Of a stretch of 64,000 nt of DNA, positions 10,547-20,871 are shown piece by piece. Numbering within the stretch: the stretch's first letter is position 1; the number at the start of each line of letters is the position of its first letter. The stretch is from Elymus sibiricus (lineage: Eukaryota > Streptophyta > Magnoliopsida > Poales > Poaceae): the NCBI GenBank assembly GCA_039707655.1, contig CM077665.1, positions 313,906,486 through 313,970,485 on the forward strand, in the 5' to 3' direction. The notes under the pieces are model-generated. The model did not search any database. It was not told where the DNA came from and saw only the letters and a program-made list of their open reading frames with translations. The position numbers and the translations under genes are program-made.

Positions 10547-13500
10547 GAAAGTGCGCTCATCGAATTCATCCGTGAGAATCGGGACATCTTTGCATGGAAG
10601 CCCTCTGACATGCTGGGTGTACCAAGAGAATTCGCTGAGCACCATCTTAATGTGGATCCCAAGTTTAAGACGATTAAACAGTTCCTCCGTCGTTTCAATG
10701 AAGAGCGGCATAAAGCAATTGGAGAAGAGGTGGCCCGGCTCTTAGCAGCAGGGTTCATCGTGGAGGTTTTTCACCCGGAGTGGTTGGCTAATCCCGTGCT
10801 TGTGCTAAAAAAGAATGGCATGTGGCGTATGTGTGTGGACTACACGGATCTTAACAAGGCCTGTCCAGTTGACCCGTTTGCTCTCCCCCGTATCGACCAA
10901 ATCATTGATGCAACGGCGGGTTGTGGGAGTTTATGTTTCCTGGATGCTTATTCGGGTTATCATCAGATCAAGATGGCAGTAAAGGACCAAGAGAAGACGT
11001 CTTTTATAACACCTTTTGGGGATTTATGCTATGTGTCTATGCCTTTCGGGCTTAAAAGTGCGCAGGCGACTTATCAACGTTGTGTACAGAACTGCCTTCA
11101 TAGTCAGATTGGGCGCAATGTTCATGCGTATGTGGATGATATCGTGGTCAAGTCAAGGAAGAAGGAGACTCTACTTGATGATTTGAAGGAGACTTTTGAT
11201 AATCTACGGGTTTATAAGATGATGCTTAACCCGGCCAAGTGTGTTTTTGGTGTACCTATAGGCAAGCTTTTGGGTTTCCTGGTCTCTGAAAGGGGAATTG
11301 AAGCTAACCCGGATAAAATCAAGGCCATTACTTCATTGTCTAAGCCAGCATGCATTAATGATGTCCAACGCTTGGCGGGTCGTATTGCTGCTTTAAGCCG
11401 GTTCATAAGCCGCCTTGGCGAGAAAGCTATCCCTTTATATCAGATGATGAAGAAGACAGATGATTTTGTCTGGAGTGATGCGGCCGATGAGGCGTTTGAA
11501 GCGCTCAAGAAACAGTTAGTTGAGCTGCCGGTTCTGGCCGCCCTGGCGGAGAAAGAGCCGTTACTTTTGTATGTGGCGGCTAACAACAGGGCCGTCAGTG
11601 CCGCAATAGTTGTGGAACGCAAAGAGGCAGGAAAGGAATATCCGGTTCAACGGCCGGTTTACTATGTAAGTGAGGTGTTGATAGAGTCCAAGCAGAGGTA
11701 CCCACATTGGCAAAAATTGATATATGGGGTGTTCATGGTGAATCGCAAGCTGAAGCATTATTTCCTTGGACATCCGATCACGGTGGTCAGCTCTGCGCCT
11801 TTAGGTGATATCATTCAAAACAGAGAGGCCACATGCAGGATTGCAAAGTGGGCACTGGAGCTTGGACCTCTTAATTTGAAATATGTGCCCCGGACGGCTG
11901 TCAAGTCTCAAGCTTTGGTGGATTTCATAAATGACTGGACGGAGAGCCAGGTGCCTGAGGAGAAGCTGGATAATACATACTGGACAATCCACTTTGATGG
12001 ATCCAGGCAATTGGAAGGCTCGGGGGCTGGAGTAGTGCTAACTTCCCCTCGAGGTGATAAATTTTGTTATGTGTTAAGGCTAATGTTTCCTTGCACTAAC
12101 AATGCAGCTGAATATGAGGCTTTGCTTCATGGTCTCCGTGTGGCTAAGGAGATGAATTTAAGCCGGGTCAGATGCTTGGGCGACTCAGACGTGGTGGCTC
12201 AGCAAGTGTCTGGCACGTGGGATTCTAAGGACCCACGTATGGCGGCTTATCGTCAGGCAGTTGATATCATTGCTGGTCACTTCAAAGGTTATCAGGTGGA
12301 TCATATTGACCGTCGAAAGAACGAGGTGGCTGATGCATTATCAAGGCTAGGCTCTCAGCGTAAGCCGGTGCCGCCTAACGTCTTTTTGGACGTATTGCAT
12401 CACCCCTCTGTTAAATTGCCTTCTGAGGAGGATCTAGCCATACCTGAACTTGAGGGGCAGTTGGTGGCGGCTCTACATGCTGTTCCTGATTGGACGCTAC
12501 CTTATCTGGTGTATTTAACTCGTGGCGAGTTACTCGATGACGAGACCTCGGCACGGCAGATCATGAGGCGGTGCAAGTCCATGACTATCATCAATGGCGA
12601 GTTACACAGGCGCAGTGTGACTGGTGTTTTTCAGCGTTGTGTTTCTCCTGAGGAGGGCAAGGAAATTCTACATGAGATACACTCCGGTGATTGCGGTCAT
12701 CACGCCGGCTCAAAATCTTTGGTGGCCAAGGCTTATAGGCATGGTTTTTTCTGTTTGACAGCTCATAAGGACGCAGAGGACATAGTTACCAAGTGCGGCG
12801 GCTGTCAGAAATTTGGACGACGCGCCCATGTGCCGGCTCAAGAGCTGCGCATGATTCCTATTACCTGGCCATTTGCGGTCTGGGGGCTTGATATGGTTGG
12901 GCCCTTTAAGAGATCCAAGAATAAAAAGACCCACCTTTTGGTGGCTGTTGACAAGTTTACCAAGTGGGTCGAGGCAGAGCCGGTCAGGAAGTGCGATGCG
13001 GCCATAGCAGTTCAATTCGTCAAGAAGTTGATCTTTCCTTTTGGTTACCCTCACAGTATAATTACTGACAATGGTACAAATTTATCCAAGGGGGCCATGG
13101 AGGCGTTTTGTGGAAGTGAACATATTCGGCTTGATGTGTCAGCCGTGGCTCATCCTCAGTCCAATGGGCAAGCAGAACGGGCAAATCAAGAAATCTTAAG
13201 AGGAATAAAACCCCGACTTATGGTTCCTCTGGAGGGAACGCCGGGTTGTTGGGAGGAGGAGTTGCCTTCAGTTCTTTGGAGTATCCGAACAACCCCCAAC
13301 AGATCTACAGGCTATACGCCTTTCTTCATGGTCTATGGCGCGGAAGCTGTCCTCCCAAGTGATATCCGCCATGACTCGCCCAGAGTGGCGGCTTATGTTG
13401 AAACTGAAAACGAGACGGCGTGTCAGGATGCGCTAGATGCTTTGGATGAAGCACGGGATCTTGCAGCAGCACGATCAACAATTTATCAGCAAGACCTATC

Positions 13501-13748
13501 GCTATCATAGCCGCAGGGTCAAGACCCGGACGTTCCAAGAAGGCGACTTGGTGTTACATTTGATTCAAGACCATACGGATATGCACAAGTTATCCCCCCC
13601 TTGGGAAGGACCTTTCATGGTCAGCAAAAATCTTCACAATGGGTCATATTACCTCATCGATGTACGGGAGAGTGACGAGTCACGCACTTCCGGGCAAGAG
13701 ACCAACATGCCGTGGAATATTGCTCATCTCCGGCCTTACTATACTTGA
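10547..13748 (+). pseudogene. pol: G reverse transcriptase, RNase H and integrase (one frameshift)
   Basis: An open frame from 10610 to 13510 encodes RT, RNase H and integrase in Gypsy order. RT: WRMCVDYTDLNKACP, FLDAYSGYHQI and the catalytic AYVDDIVV (~residues 170-178 from 10610). RNase H: HFDGSRQLEGSGAG (~460), NAAEYEALL and DALSRL. Integrase: HHCC finger from HHAGSKS to CGGCQKF (~695-735), then D in WGLDMVGPF (~757), D in ITDNGTN (~818) and E in NGQAERANQE (~852). Around 13485-13500 the frame shifts, and the integrase C-terminus (WEGPFMV, a GPY/F-like motif) continues in another frame to a TGA at 13746-13748. All catalytic residues that I can check are present, so the lesions are upstream stops and this shift. 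Confidence 0.9.
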
Positions 13749-14023
13749 GTCATTGACTCTCATCAATGTATATGCATCCATCATTGTACATACCTTTATC
13801 AAGATAATAAAGTTGGCATCCCCACAATGCGGAGCCTCTGCCGTTTTTCGTGCAAAAAGATTGTGCAAAGGAGTTGCTAAGTCAGTAAGGTCACTTGGGG
13901 GCTTCCAACCCATCGGGTTTAGCTTTCATACCCTCTTGACCGGCTTTTAAGCCATAGCCAGACCGGGTTAAACGTGCCTATTTGCATGATGCCACTCCGC
14001 CAGGTGACCCACCGAACTCTTAC
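13749..14023 (+). other. G post-integrase non-coding region
   Basis: Sequence between the integrase stop and the tandem array. I see no convincing coding frame. It holds the end of the sense coding unit and lies opposite the sequence past the 3' end of the antisense gene. Confidence 0.4.
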
Positions 14024-14451
14024 CAGTTAATCTCGACATAAAGACCCTGAACTGATCAATGTTCTTGACAGTCAATCTTGCCATGAGACCCTGTACTGGT
14101 TATGGTTAAAATGGCGGCTTTTGTCACGTGAGGGCCGGCTTACAGAAAGCGAGGATAAACTCACCTATCTGTTGTAGTCTCTCCGCTATGTGGCCCATTC
14201 GTACTCTTTGACAGTCAATCTTTTTAAAGACCCTGAACTATTTAAGGTTAAAACGACGGATTTATGTCACGTGAGAGCTGGCTTATGGGTTTGGGGGTAC
14301 TCATGCCCTGCCGTAGTCTCTCCGCTATATGGCTCGTCGTACTCTTAACAGTCAATCTTTAAGACCCTGAACTTGTCTTTTGACAGTCAATCTTGCAAAG
14401 AGACCCTGAACTTGTCTCTTGACAGTCAATCTCATCATAAGACCCTGAACT
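14024..14451. repeat. degenerate repeats (CAGTCAATCT…AAGACCCTGAACT)
   Basis: At least six imperfect units carry the pair CAGTCAATCT(T/C) and AGACCCTGAACT, at about 14024, 14089, 14211, 14350, 14381 and 14421. Three units are followed by GGTTAAAA(C/T)G(A/G)CG. The array sits between the convergent 3' ends of pol and the antisense gene. Confidence 0.75.
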
Positions 14452-14896
14452 AGTTAAGGTTAAAACGACGAATTTGTGCCATGTGAGAGCCGGCATATGA
14501 GTTTGGCAGTCATGCCTATGTTTTTAAAAGATAAAAGCCTAAGTTTTAAGCAAGTTTATAAGAGTTAACCTCTTCGGGCTGTGCCTTTAAAGCCGCCTTA
14601 AACAATGATAGAGAACATGTTTTCTGTCTTGTTATTTTTTGCAGGACTCATCTTTTATGATAAACTGCTGACAAGTGATGATCATAGCTAAGCCAACGGA
14701 AAGATGGATGGGTTTACTAAACCATTCAAATTCCAAAACGTGCATGATGGCACAGCAAAGGAGATCAGTTTTAACTATTGTTATTACAAGGCTATCACAG
14801 AGCCCAAAAACTGCAGACTTAAAGTTTTTTACAGCAAGTTATAACCCGGCATGTCAAGCAGGGTCGGGTTACCTTCACAGGGAGCCAGCTCGTTGT
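14452..14896. other. spacer left of antisense gene
   Basis: No coding frame that I can support. It should contain the 3' UTR and polyadenylation signals of the minus-strand gene; I could not single out one site. Confidence 0.35.
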
Positions 14897-17800
14897 TTAA
14901 CTCGCTGCCGGGTCATCCTGCGCCGGGTCTTCGGTTTCCTGGATGTGAAGGTTGTCCACGTCCCAGTTGCAGTTGGTTAACGCCTCAAACTGAGCTTCAT
15001 CGTGAAAGATTGGAGACGGGTCAATATCAGGAGCAAAAAGGTGCTTACGGCGTTGAGGGATCAAGTCGCTGGCTTCGAAAGTCGGCCCTCGCACTCGTTT
15101 GCTGATCTCAGTGTAAGCCGCCTGGTAGGTGGACAAATCAGTCTCTTCAACGAGTTTGGTAGCCAAGACTCGAGAAGCCTTCATACATTTGGCATAGTCA
15201 TCCTGGGTGAACTCTGAGCCGTCATCTTTTCGCGAAGGGAAGCCTTCCATCATATCTTCCATGGTAAGCTCAGGAGCGAAGGCTAGTGACCGGCTCAAAG
15301 TGGCCATTGCGCCCTTACGGGCGGCTGATCTTTTCAATTCTTCCAGCTGCTTCGGGACGGTGGAAAGGATCTCTAGAACCTCCTTCATAAACTTGGGGAT
15401 ACCTTTCTCACCAATCACAGCCCTAATGGTGCAAAGGGTCCCGCAATAGAGCTGCTCAGTAAGGGCATATACGGCCTTCAACTTCAGCAGACTATCATTC
15501 GACAGCTGGCGGGTTCTCTGGCCTGCAAAGAAAGTCAGAGTTCGTAAGCCGGCAGGAGAGTTTTTCAGCAGACTAAGGAATTTTTTGTTCAAAGTTAACA
15601 AGTACTTACCAAAGACAGCGGCGGTCATCCGAGATATGTGGCGCTTTAGAGTGGTTAGCTCTTTAGTAAGGGGCCTCAGTTTTCCTTCGGCGTCTTCTGC
15701 GCGTTTCGTCAGGGCGGCTTGTTCAGTTTCAGCGGACTTCTTGAACGCCTCAAAGTCCGCCTTGATTTTCTCGAGCTCTATGACAGAGAGCCACCATTTC
15801 TCTTCCGCCTCAGCCCGGGCGGTCTGCTGCAAGGCCAAATTTTCTTTAAGGCCAGTCAAGTCAGACTCGGCCATGTTTAAAGCTTCCTGCGCAGTACGAA
15901 CAAAGCACCATAAGTTATTTTTGCTTCTAAGCCGCCAAGGTGATGCATATTAATATTCAGAGGTGATGAAGTAGAGAAAATTACAAGTCTCAAGCAGATT
16001 GCAAGCAATATACTTGACACTTGGGGGCTAATGTCTACCGTTTCTTTCAATGACTACGAATCTAGAAAGCCCCGGGTCATCTTCAAGAAGATAAACCGAA
16101 CTTGGAGGCTACACTTGGCGCTTTTAAATAATAAGTTCCGGTTCATCATCTGCATAATGACCCGGACTTGGAGGCTACACTCGGCGCGTCTAACAAATAA
16201 GTTCCGGCTCATCATTTGTATAATGACCCGGACTTGGGGGCTACGGTTGGATCTGATTCTAAATGAAGTACCGGTTCATTATTTAAGTATAATAACCCGT
16301 TACTTAGGTACTACATGCCAAGCTACTTGCGACATATGAAAAGTTGAAGACCCGGTCTACTATTTTCAACACTAAACCGGGTCTTGGGGGCTACATAGGG
16401 GTATATGGAAAGGAAAAACAGGAGGAGTACCTCATATTTTCGCTTCATCAGCCCAACAAGTTTGGTCTCCATATTGCGGCTCGCGGAGAGGCGGTTCAGA
16501 TAGCCAGCGTGTAATTCATCAACAGTCAGCTTCTCCAAGATAGGGAATTCAAAGTCAGTATTTTCCCTCTCTGGTGAGGGTACTTCATCCTTGTCAATAT
16601 GTTTTGACAGCACATGAGAAGGAGCCGGAGATTTGTAACCCGTCCCAGTGACAATAACTTCTTCATGAGAAGCCACATTCTCGGTCATTGGTGAAGGGCT
16701 GGGCGGCTTAGGATTGACTTCCGGATGAGCCTCCGGAGCTGACATATCAAAATCAGCCGGCTCAGTATGCTGAGGAGCATCTTCAGGGGCGCCTTTGTCA
16801 GCCTCAGAGGGCTCAACATAAGCTTCAGGGGAGTCCGGCTTGGGATCCTCCGGCTCTTGGACGTCTGGAGTGGCAGAAGACCTGCTCATTTTTCTCCGTT
16901 TAGCTTGAGCTCTATAAGCAAAGGTACAATTCGATAAAGTAAGCAAGGATAAGAGTCATAACACATGGTGTGGAATATAAGAGTACATACTTTGGATTGA
17001 TGACAAGAGGAGGCAGCTTGGAGGCGGTTGAGTCGCCGGAAGAAGGGGGCGAGTCTTGGAAGGTTAAGACGGTGAACGTATAAGTAAGACACAATGCTAA
17101 TTTATTATGAAGAGTAAATTCGAAGTAGTGGAATACCTCATTATGCCGTTTTCGAGGAGCCGGATCATTTGATAAGCCGGCCAAAAGATCTTCAGAGCCG
17201 GTGCTCCGGGTGTGGCGTCTGGTATCATCTTGTTGCTTCTTCAAAAGAAAGTCGAAATTCAAATGAGCAAAAGGGCGTGAGTATTTTACCTTCCGTACAG
17301 CCCGCCGTATTCTTTTTATTGGTAAGAGTTCCGAGTCGGAGGAGACAGTGGTTACCTCTGTGACATCAGCATGACTTGCTTCTGCTTCCTCCTGTGAGTA
17401 GTCATTTTCAATAAGTTGCACAAAGAGAAGACCAAGGGAGTCAAGTTCTACCTCTGATTCGTCAAGTTGGAGCAATTCAGCGGCGGATGGTTTCTTCTTG
17501 CGACCCGTAGTACCCATAGTACGGGCCTTGGTCATCTTCACTTTCTTCTTGGGGGCGGGTACATATTTCTTCTTCCAAAAAGAAGACTTTGCCTGCATAT
17601 GACTCAGAAACGGGTCAGAAAGAGTATGATTCACAGAGTTGAGAATTCACAAGTGACAAGTTTTTTACCTCTAGAGCTGGGTTGGAAACATAGAACGGCT
17701 TCAACCCGGTCTGGTTACAAGCGGCTTGAGGCTCTCCGAGTAGTGATTTAACAATGGTATTGAGGTCCTTCTCTGTCAAGGGTGTCCGGTTGAAGCGCAT

Positions 17801-18556
17801 TGGATCGTTCGCCTCACCAGAGTATTCACACATTAACTTGTCACGCTGGCTCAGTGGCAAAATCCTCCAGCTGACCCAGCAGTGGGTCAAATCCACGCCG
17901 GTTAATCCATTGGCCAGCAGGGCAGAAATCTTCAAGAAAGCCGGAGCATATTTGACACGCTCTGCGGCGCTCATCCGATCAGGAAGCTCATGGTTGGGGG
18001 AGAGCCGGGTAGGACGGTAACCCGGCAGCGGATTTTCCTCAGCCGGGGAAGTATCTCTGCAGTAGAACCAAGTCCGGTTCCAGTCTTTAGGATGACTGGG
18101 CAGGATGGCTGCAGGAAATGCTATGTCTCTCCGCCTCTTGATTGAGACGCCTCCAAGCTCAAGACTCGGCCCGACCGCTAATTCAGTCTGGCGGTTCAGA
18201 TAGAAGAAATCTCTGAAGAGGTCCACTGTGGGCTCTTCTTGCAGGTAGGCTTCACAAAGGACTTGGAATTGGCACAGATTTGAGACGGAGTTAGGGCCAA
18301 TGTCTTGAGGGTGGAGCTTGTAGAAGTGCAGAGCATCTCGGAAGAACTTTGACCCGGGCGGTGAAAAGCCACGGAGAAGATGGTGTGTAAACATGACCAC
18401 TTCCCCTTCCTGAGGCATGGGTCTGGCCTCTTTTCCGGGAACCCGCCAGTGAATAACATCTTGAGCCGGCAAGACTCCTATGGTCACGAACTCCTTCAGT
18501 GATGACTCAGTGACCCCAGAGGGAACCCAGTCACACGAAGTGCGGGCTTTGTCCAT
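14897..18556 (-). CDS. spliced antisense gene inside Gypsy G (six predicted exons)
   Basis: The predicted coding exons on the minus strand are 18556-17669, 17592-17137, 17054-16991, 16911-16431, 15886-15610 and 15522-14897 (2792 nt). Donors are GTAAAA, GTATTC, GTATGT, GTACTC and GTAAGT; acceptors are ATGCAG, CCAAG, TTATAG, GCGCAG and TTTGCAG. Phases agree at junctions 1-2, 3-4, 4-5 and 5-6, and each long exon is open throughout. Exon 1 (~296 residues) resembles the 'putative gypsy-type transposon' domain of plant transposon proteins (Transposase_28-like; from memory). Exon 2 is basic (KKKYVPAPKKKVKM), which suggests a nuclear protein. Exon 4 is acidic/Pro-rich, and exon 5 is coiled coil (residues such as EKIKADFEAFKKSAETEQ). 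Exon 2-3 does not keep frame in this copy, so an indel or another splice site is likely. Antisense additional ORFs are known in Tat elements; their function is unknown. Confidence 0.7.
16084..16400. repeat. ~70-bp degenerate tandem repeat in antisense intron 4
   Basis: Four to five units carry (A/C)CCGGACTTGG(G/A)GGCTAC followed by AAATAAGTTCCGGTTCATCAT-like sequence. They fall in the proposed 544-nt intron 16430-15887 of the antisense gene. Confidence 0.7.
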
Positions 18557-19058
18557 AGTGGCGGGTTAAAGGAAAACCTTGCAATACAAGAAGATAAAGC
18601 TAAGTTGGTGGTGGTATTCGGCGAGTCATGTTAGTATTTTAAGCCGCCGACTATCGTAAGACCAGGACAAGCAAAGGTGACTGCTGGTTAAGCCGGCAGT
18701 GCGACGGCGGGTCAAGAAGACGACTATTGCTGAGAAATCTTGCTAAGTGCTGGTAAAACAGGTTCTATCAACTACAACGATAGTTGCAAGATCTACGGGC
18801 GAGGATAAAATGAGAAATATTCTAAACCTAAATAGGGGCAGAAGAACAAGCAGTTCCTGCGTGAGTTTCTATCCAAATTTCCAATCTACGATGAGCGGAG
18901 ATGCATACTAAATGGAGTTCCACATCAGATGGCTAGTGTTTTGAGGCCCGAAAGATGCTCCATCTACCGATCATCAATGAGTACTCCGACGGCCGGTGGC
19001 GAATGCAGAAAAGCTACGGTGAGCTAAGGCAGATCTGCGAGGGGAAGAATGAACGTAC
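18557..19058 (-). other. 5' UTR end and candidate 5'-UTR intron of antisense gene
   Basis: A donor-like AG/GTACGT at 19059/19058 and an acceptor-like TTGCAAG (AG at 18579-18578) would define a 481-nt intron in the 5' UTR, leaving about 20 nt of leader before the ATG at 18556. No coding frame is needed here. The prediction comes from sequence form only. Confidence 0.45.
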
Positions 19059-19249
19059 CTAACGGGTGCGGAGAAGATGGCCGGAACGCCGGCAAGTTCT
19101 GGTTCGATCAGGTTGATGCAGCGGCCTTGTCGGAGAAGACGAGGAAGGACAGATGACGGCGGCGGAGCTTTCGGTTGCGCAGGCGCTGGAGGAAGAAGAT
19201 GGACAGCGACGGCGGAAAGGAGAAAAGAAATGAGACCCCCTCCCCCGCC

Positions 19250-19257
19250 TATTTATG
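19250..19257 (-). promoter_or_regulatory. candidate TATA-like box of the antisense gene
   Basis: The minus strand reads CATAAATA, followed downstream by a pyrimidine-rich leader (CTCATTTCTTTTCTCC) and GC-rich sequence typical of grass 5' UTRs. It lies about 190 nt upstream of the proposed 5'-UTR donor and inside the element, ~250 bp from the 3' LTR. Confidence 0.45.
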
Positions 19258-19510
19258 AGATGGGACAGCAACAGTCCACGCGAGAATCGAGGAGGTGCAA
19301 TGATGAAAGACCAAGGGCGACGCCTCGATTTTCGGGTTGACCGTTTTACTGAGATGATCTGTGGTGACGTCACGGAATCTTTTTTGAACATATCCAACGT
19401 GATGTCATGGTGAGTTAAAAGTTTTATTTTCAGGTGAATAAGTTCGTGAGACTCGCCGCAGAATGGTCTGAAGATTGACATGAACAGGTTCAAATCAATC
19501 TGGGGCCTAA

Positions 19511-19923
19511 TGTTGGGGATATAACCCCGAGACGAGACCCGCCCAGGAGGGGCCGGGTCACGCCTGGCGGCTCATAGTCAAGGCCTTTAAGTGGGCCTGA
19601 GGATTGAAGACAATACTACATGGCGATTCACCAGATGGGCCAAGATGGAGGCCCAGAGTCGGAAGATGGCATGAACCCAGGCGCATGAGCCGCCCGAGAG
19701 ACAGCTTGCCTAGGAAGGCAAGGCGGCTTAGAGACAAGATCGGATACCTTGTATGAGTCGGTCTGGAACCTTGTAACCCCAGGGCCTCGACCTACTTATA
19801 TAAAGGCGAGTCCCTGCGGCGACTTAGGACAGGAAACAATTGATCGATAGCTAGGTCAAGCGAATCCGCTCCCTTGTAATCGATACACAATCAATACAAC
19901 ACAAAGCAGGACGTAGGATTTTA
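19511..19923 (+). repeat. 3' LTR of G, truncated
   Basis: It is collinear with 6731-7142 and then similarity stops abruptly after ACGTAGGATTTTAA. About 130 bp of the LTR end (the equivalent of 7143-7271) and the right flank are missing. The purine-rich CTGGGGCCTAA just before 19511 is the likely PPT. Confidence 0.9.
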
Positions 19924-20871
19924 ATAGTATTGGCTTTCCTATGGACTCAAAGTGATTTCTCACAAAGTAAAATGTAGAGTCCTCTTGCTTGAAGCTTTGC
20001 CAACCTATTTCCTTGCATCTTGGGGTTATCCACAATCCTTTTGCCATCCCTATCATTGAACTTTTCCTGAAATATGCTTAGTGGAAACATTAGTTCAATG
20101 ACATATATGTTGTTATTAATTACCAAAACCACCAAGGGAGCAAATGTGCTTTCAACGGCAGTGAAGTTGTTGGTGTAGATCGCCGTCACGATGGTTGCCC
20201 TGACAGCGCTCCGGCACCACCAGGAGAGAGGGGGAGAGAGCCCCCCTCCTTCTTCTTCTTCCTTGGTATCCCTCCTAGATGGGAGGAGAGTTTCCCCTCT
20301 GGTCCATGTCCGCCATGGCTCCCGAAGGGCAATATCCCCTCCGAGATTGGATCTCTCTCTCGCTGTTTCTCTCCTGTTTTCACGACTGTTTTCTGACCCC
20401 TTCACCGTTTCTTAAATATCCAGAGATCCGTAACTCCGATTGGGCTGAAATTTTGAGGGGATTTTTATCGCAAAATTATATTTCTTGTGGCGAAAGAAGG
20501 GCCACAACCGACTTAAGGGGGAGCCACAAGCTAAAACACACAAGAAACATGAACTGGCACTGGGCACTGGATAAGTAAGTTAGTCCCGAAAATAATATAA
20601 AATGTTGCCAAAAATATATGAAAGTTGTAGAATATTGGCATGAAACAATCAAAAATTATAGATACGACGGAGATGTATCAGCATCCCCAAGCTTAATTCC
20701 TGCTCATCCTCGAGTAGGTAAATGATAAAAAGATGATTTTTGATGTGGAATGCTACCTAACATAATCTGGAACAAATGTCTAATCATGGCATGAATATTA
20801 ATATACAAGTGATTCAGGGCAATAGTCTATCATTTGACATAAAGACATCAATATTCAGGTTTACTAGCAGA
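19924..20871 (-). repeat. 3' LTR remnant and short internal piece of Gypsy W0
   Basis: The segment 20190-20680 looks like a minus-strand LTR of the TGATACGTCTCC group. It ends (plus strand) GATACGACGGAGATGTATCA at 20680, followed at once by GCATCCCCAAGCTTAATTCC, the complement of the group's polypurine tract, exactly as at W1. The stretch 20681-20871 is internal sequence. The piece 19924-20189 abuts the truncated G LTR and I could not assign it. A W0 LTR should be ~1.5 kb, so its left half is missing. Confidence 0.6.

Larger units (their letters stand above)
6731..19923 (+). mobile_element. Tat-lineage Gypsy element G
   Basis: Plus-strand Ty3/Gypsy retrotransposon: 5' LTR 6731-7271, PBS, gag-protease-RT-RNase H-integrase (7397-13748), a long 3' region holding a spliced antisense gene (18556-14897), a purine-rich tract, and a 3' LTR cut short at ~19923. 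RT before integrase marks it as Gypsy. A ~5 kb region with an additional antisense ORF after integrase is a known trait of the Tat lineage (RIRE2/Grande-type). The base before the 5' LTR gives a candidate duplication AATAC (6726-6730) that cannot be tested because the right end is missing. Confidence 0.85.

Noticed and set aside
19059..19493. 144-codon minus-strand open frame
   Set aside because: Composition fits the GC-rich promoter/5' UTR of the antisense gene, and the frame has no similarity to its exons.
20191..20578. Small Ser/Pro/Arg-rich open frames on both strands
   Set aside because: They lie in the W0 LTR remnant, are low complexity, and have no recognisable domain.
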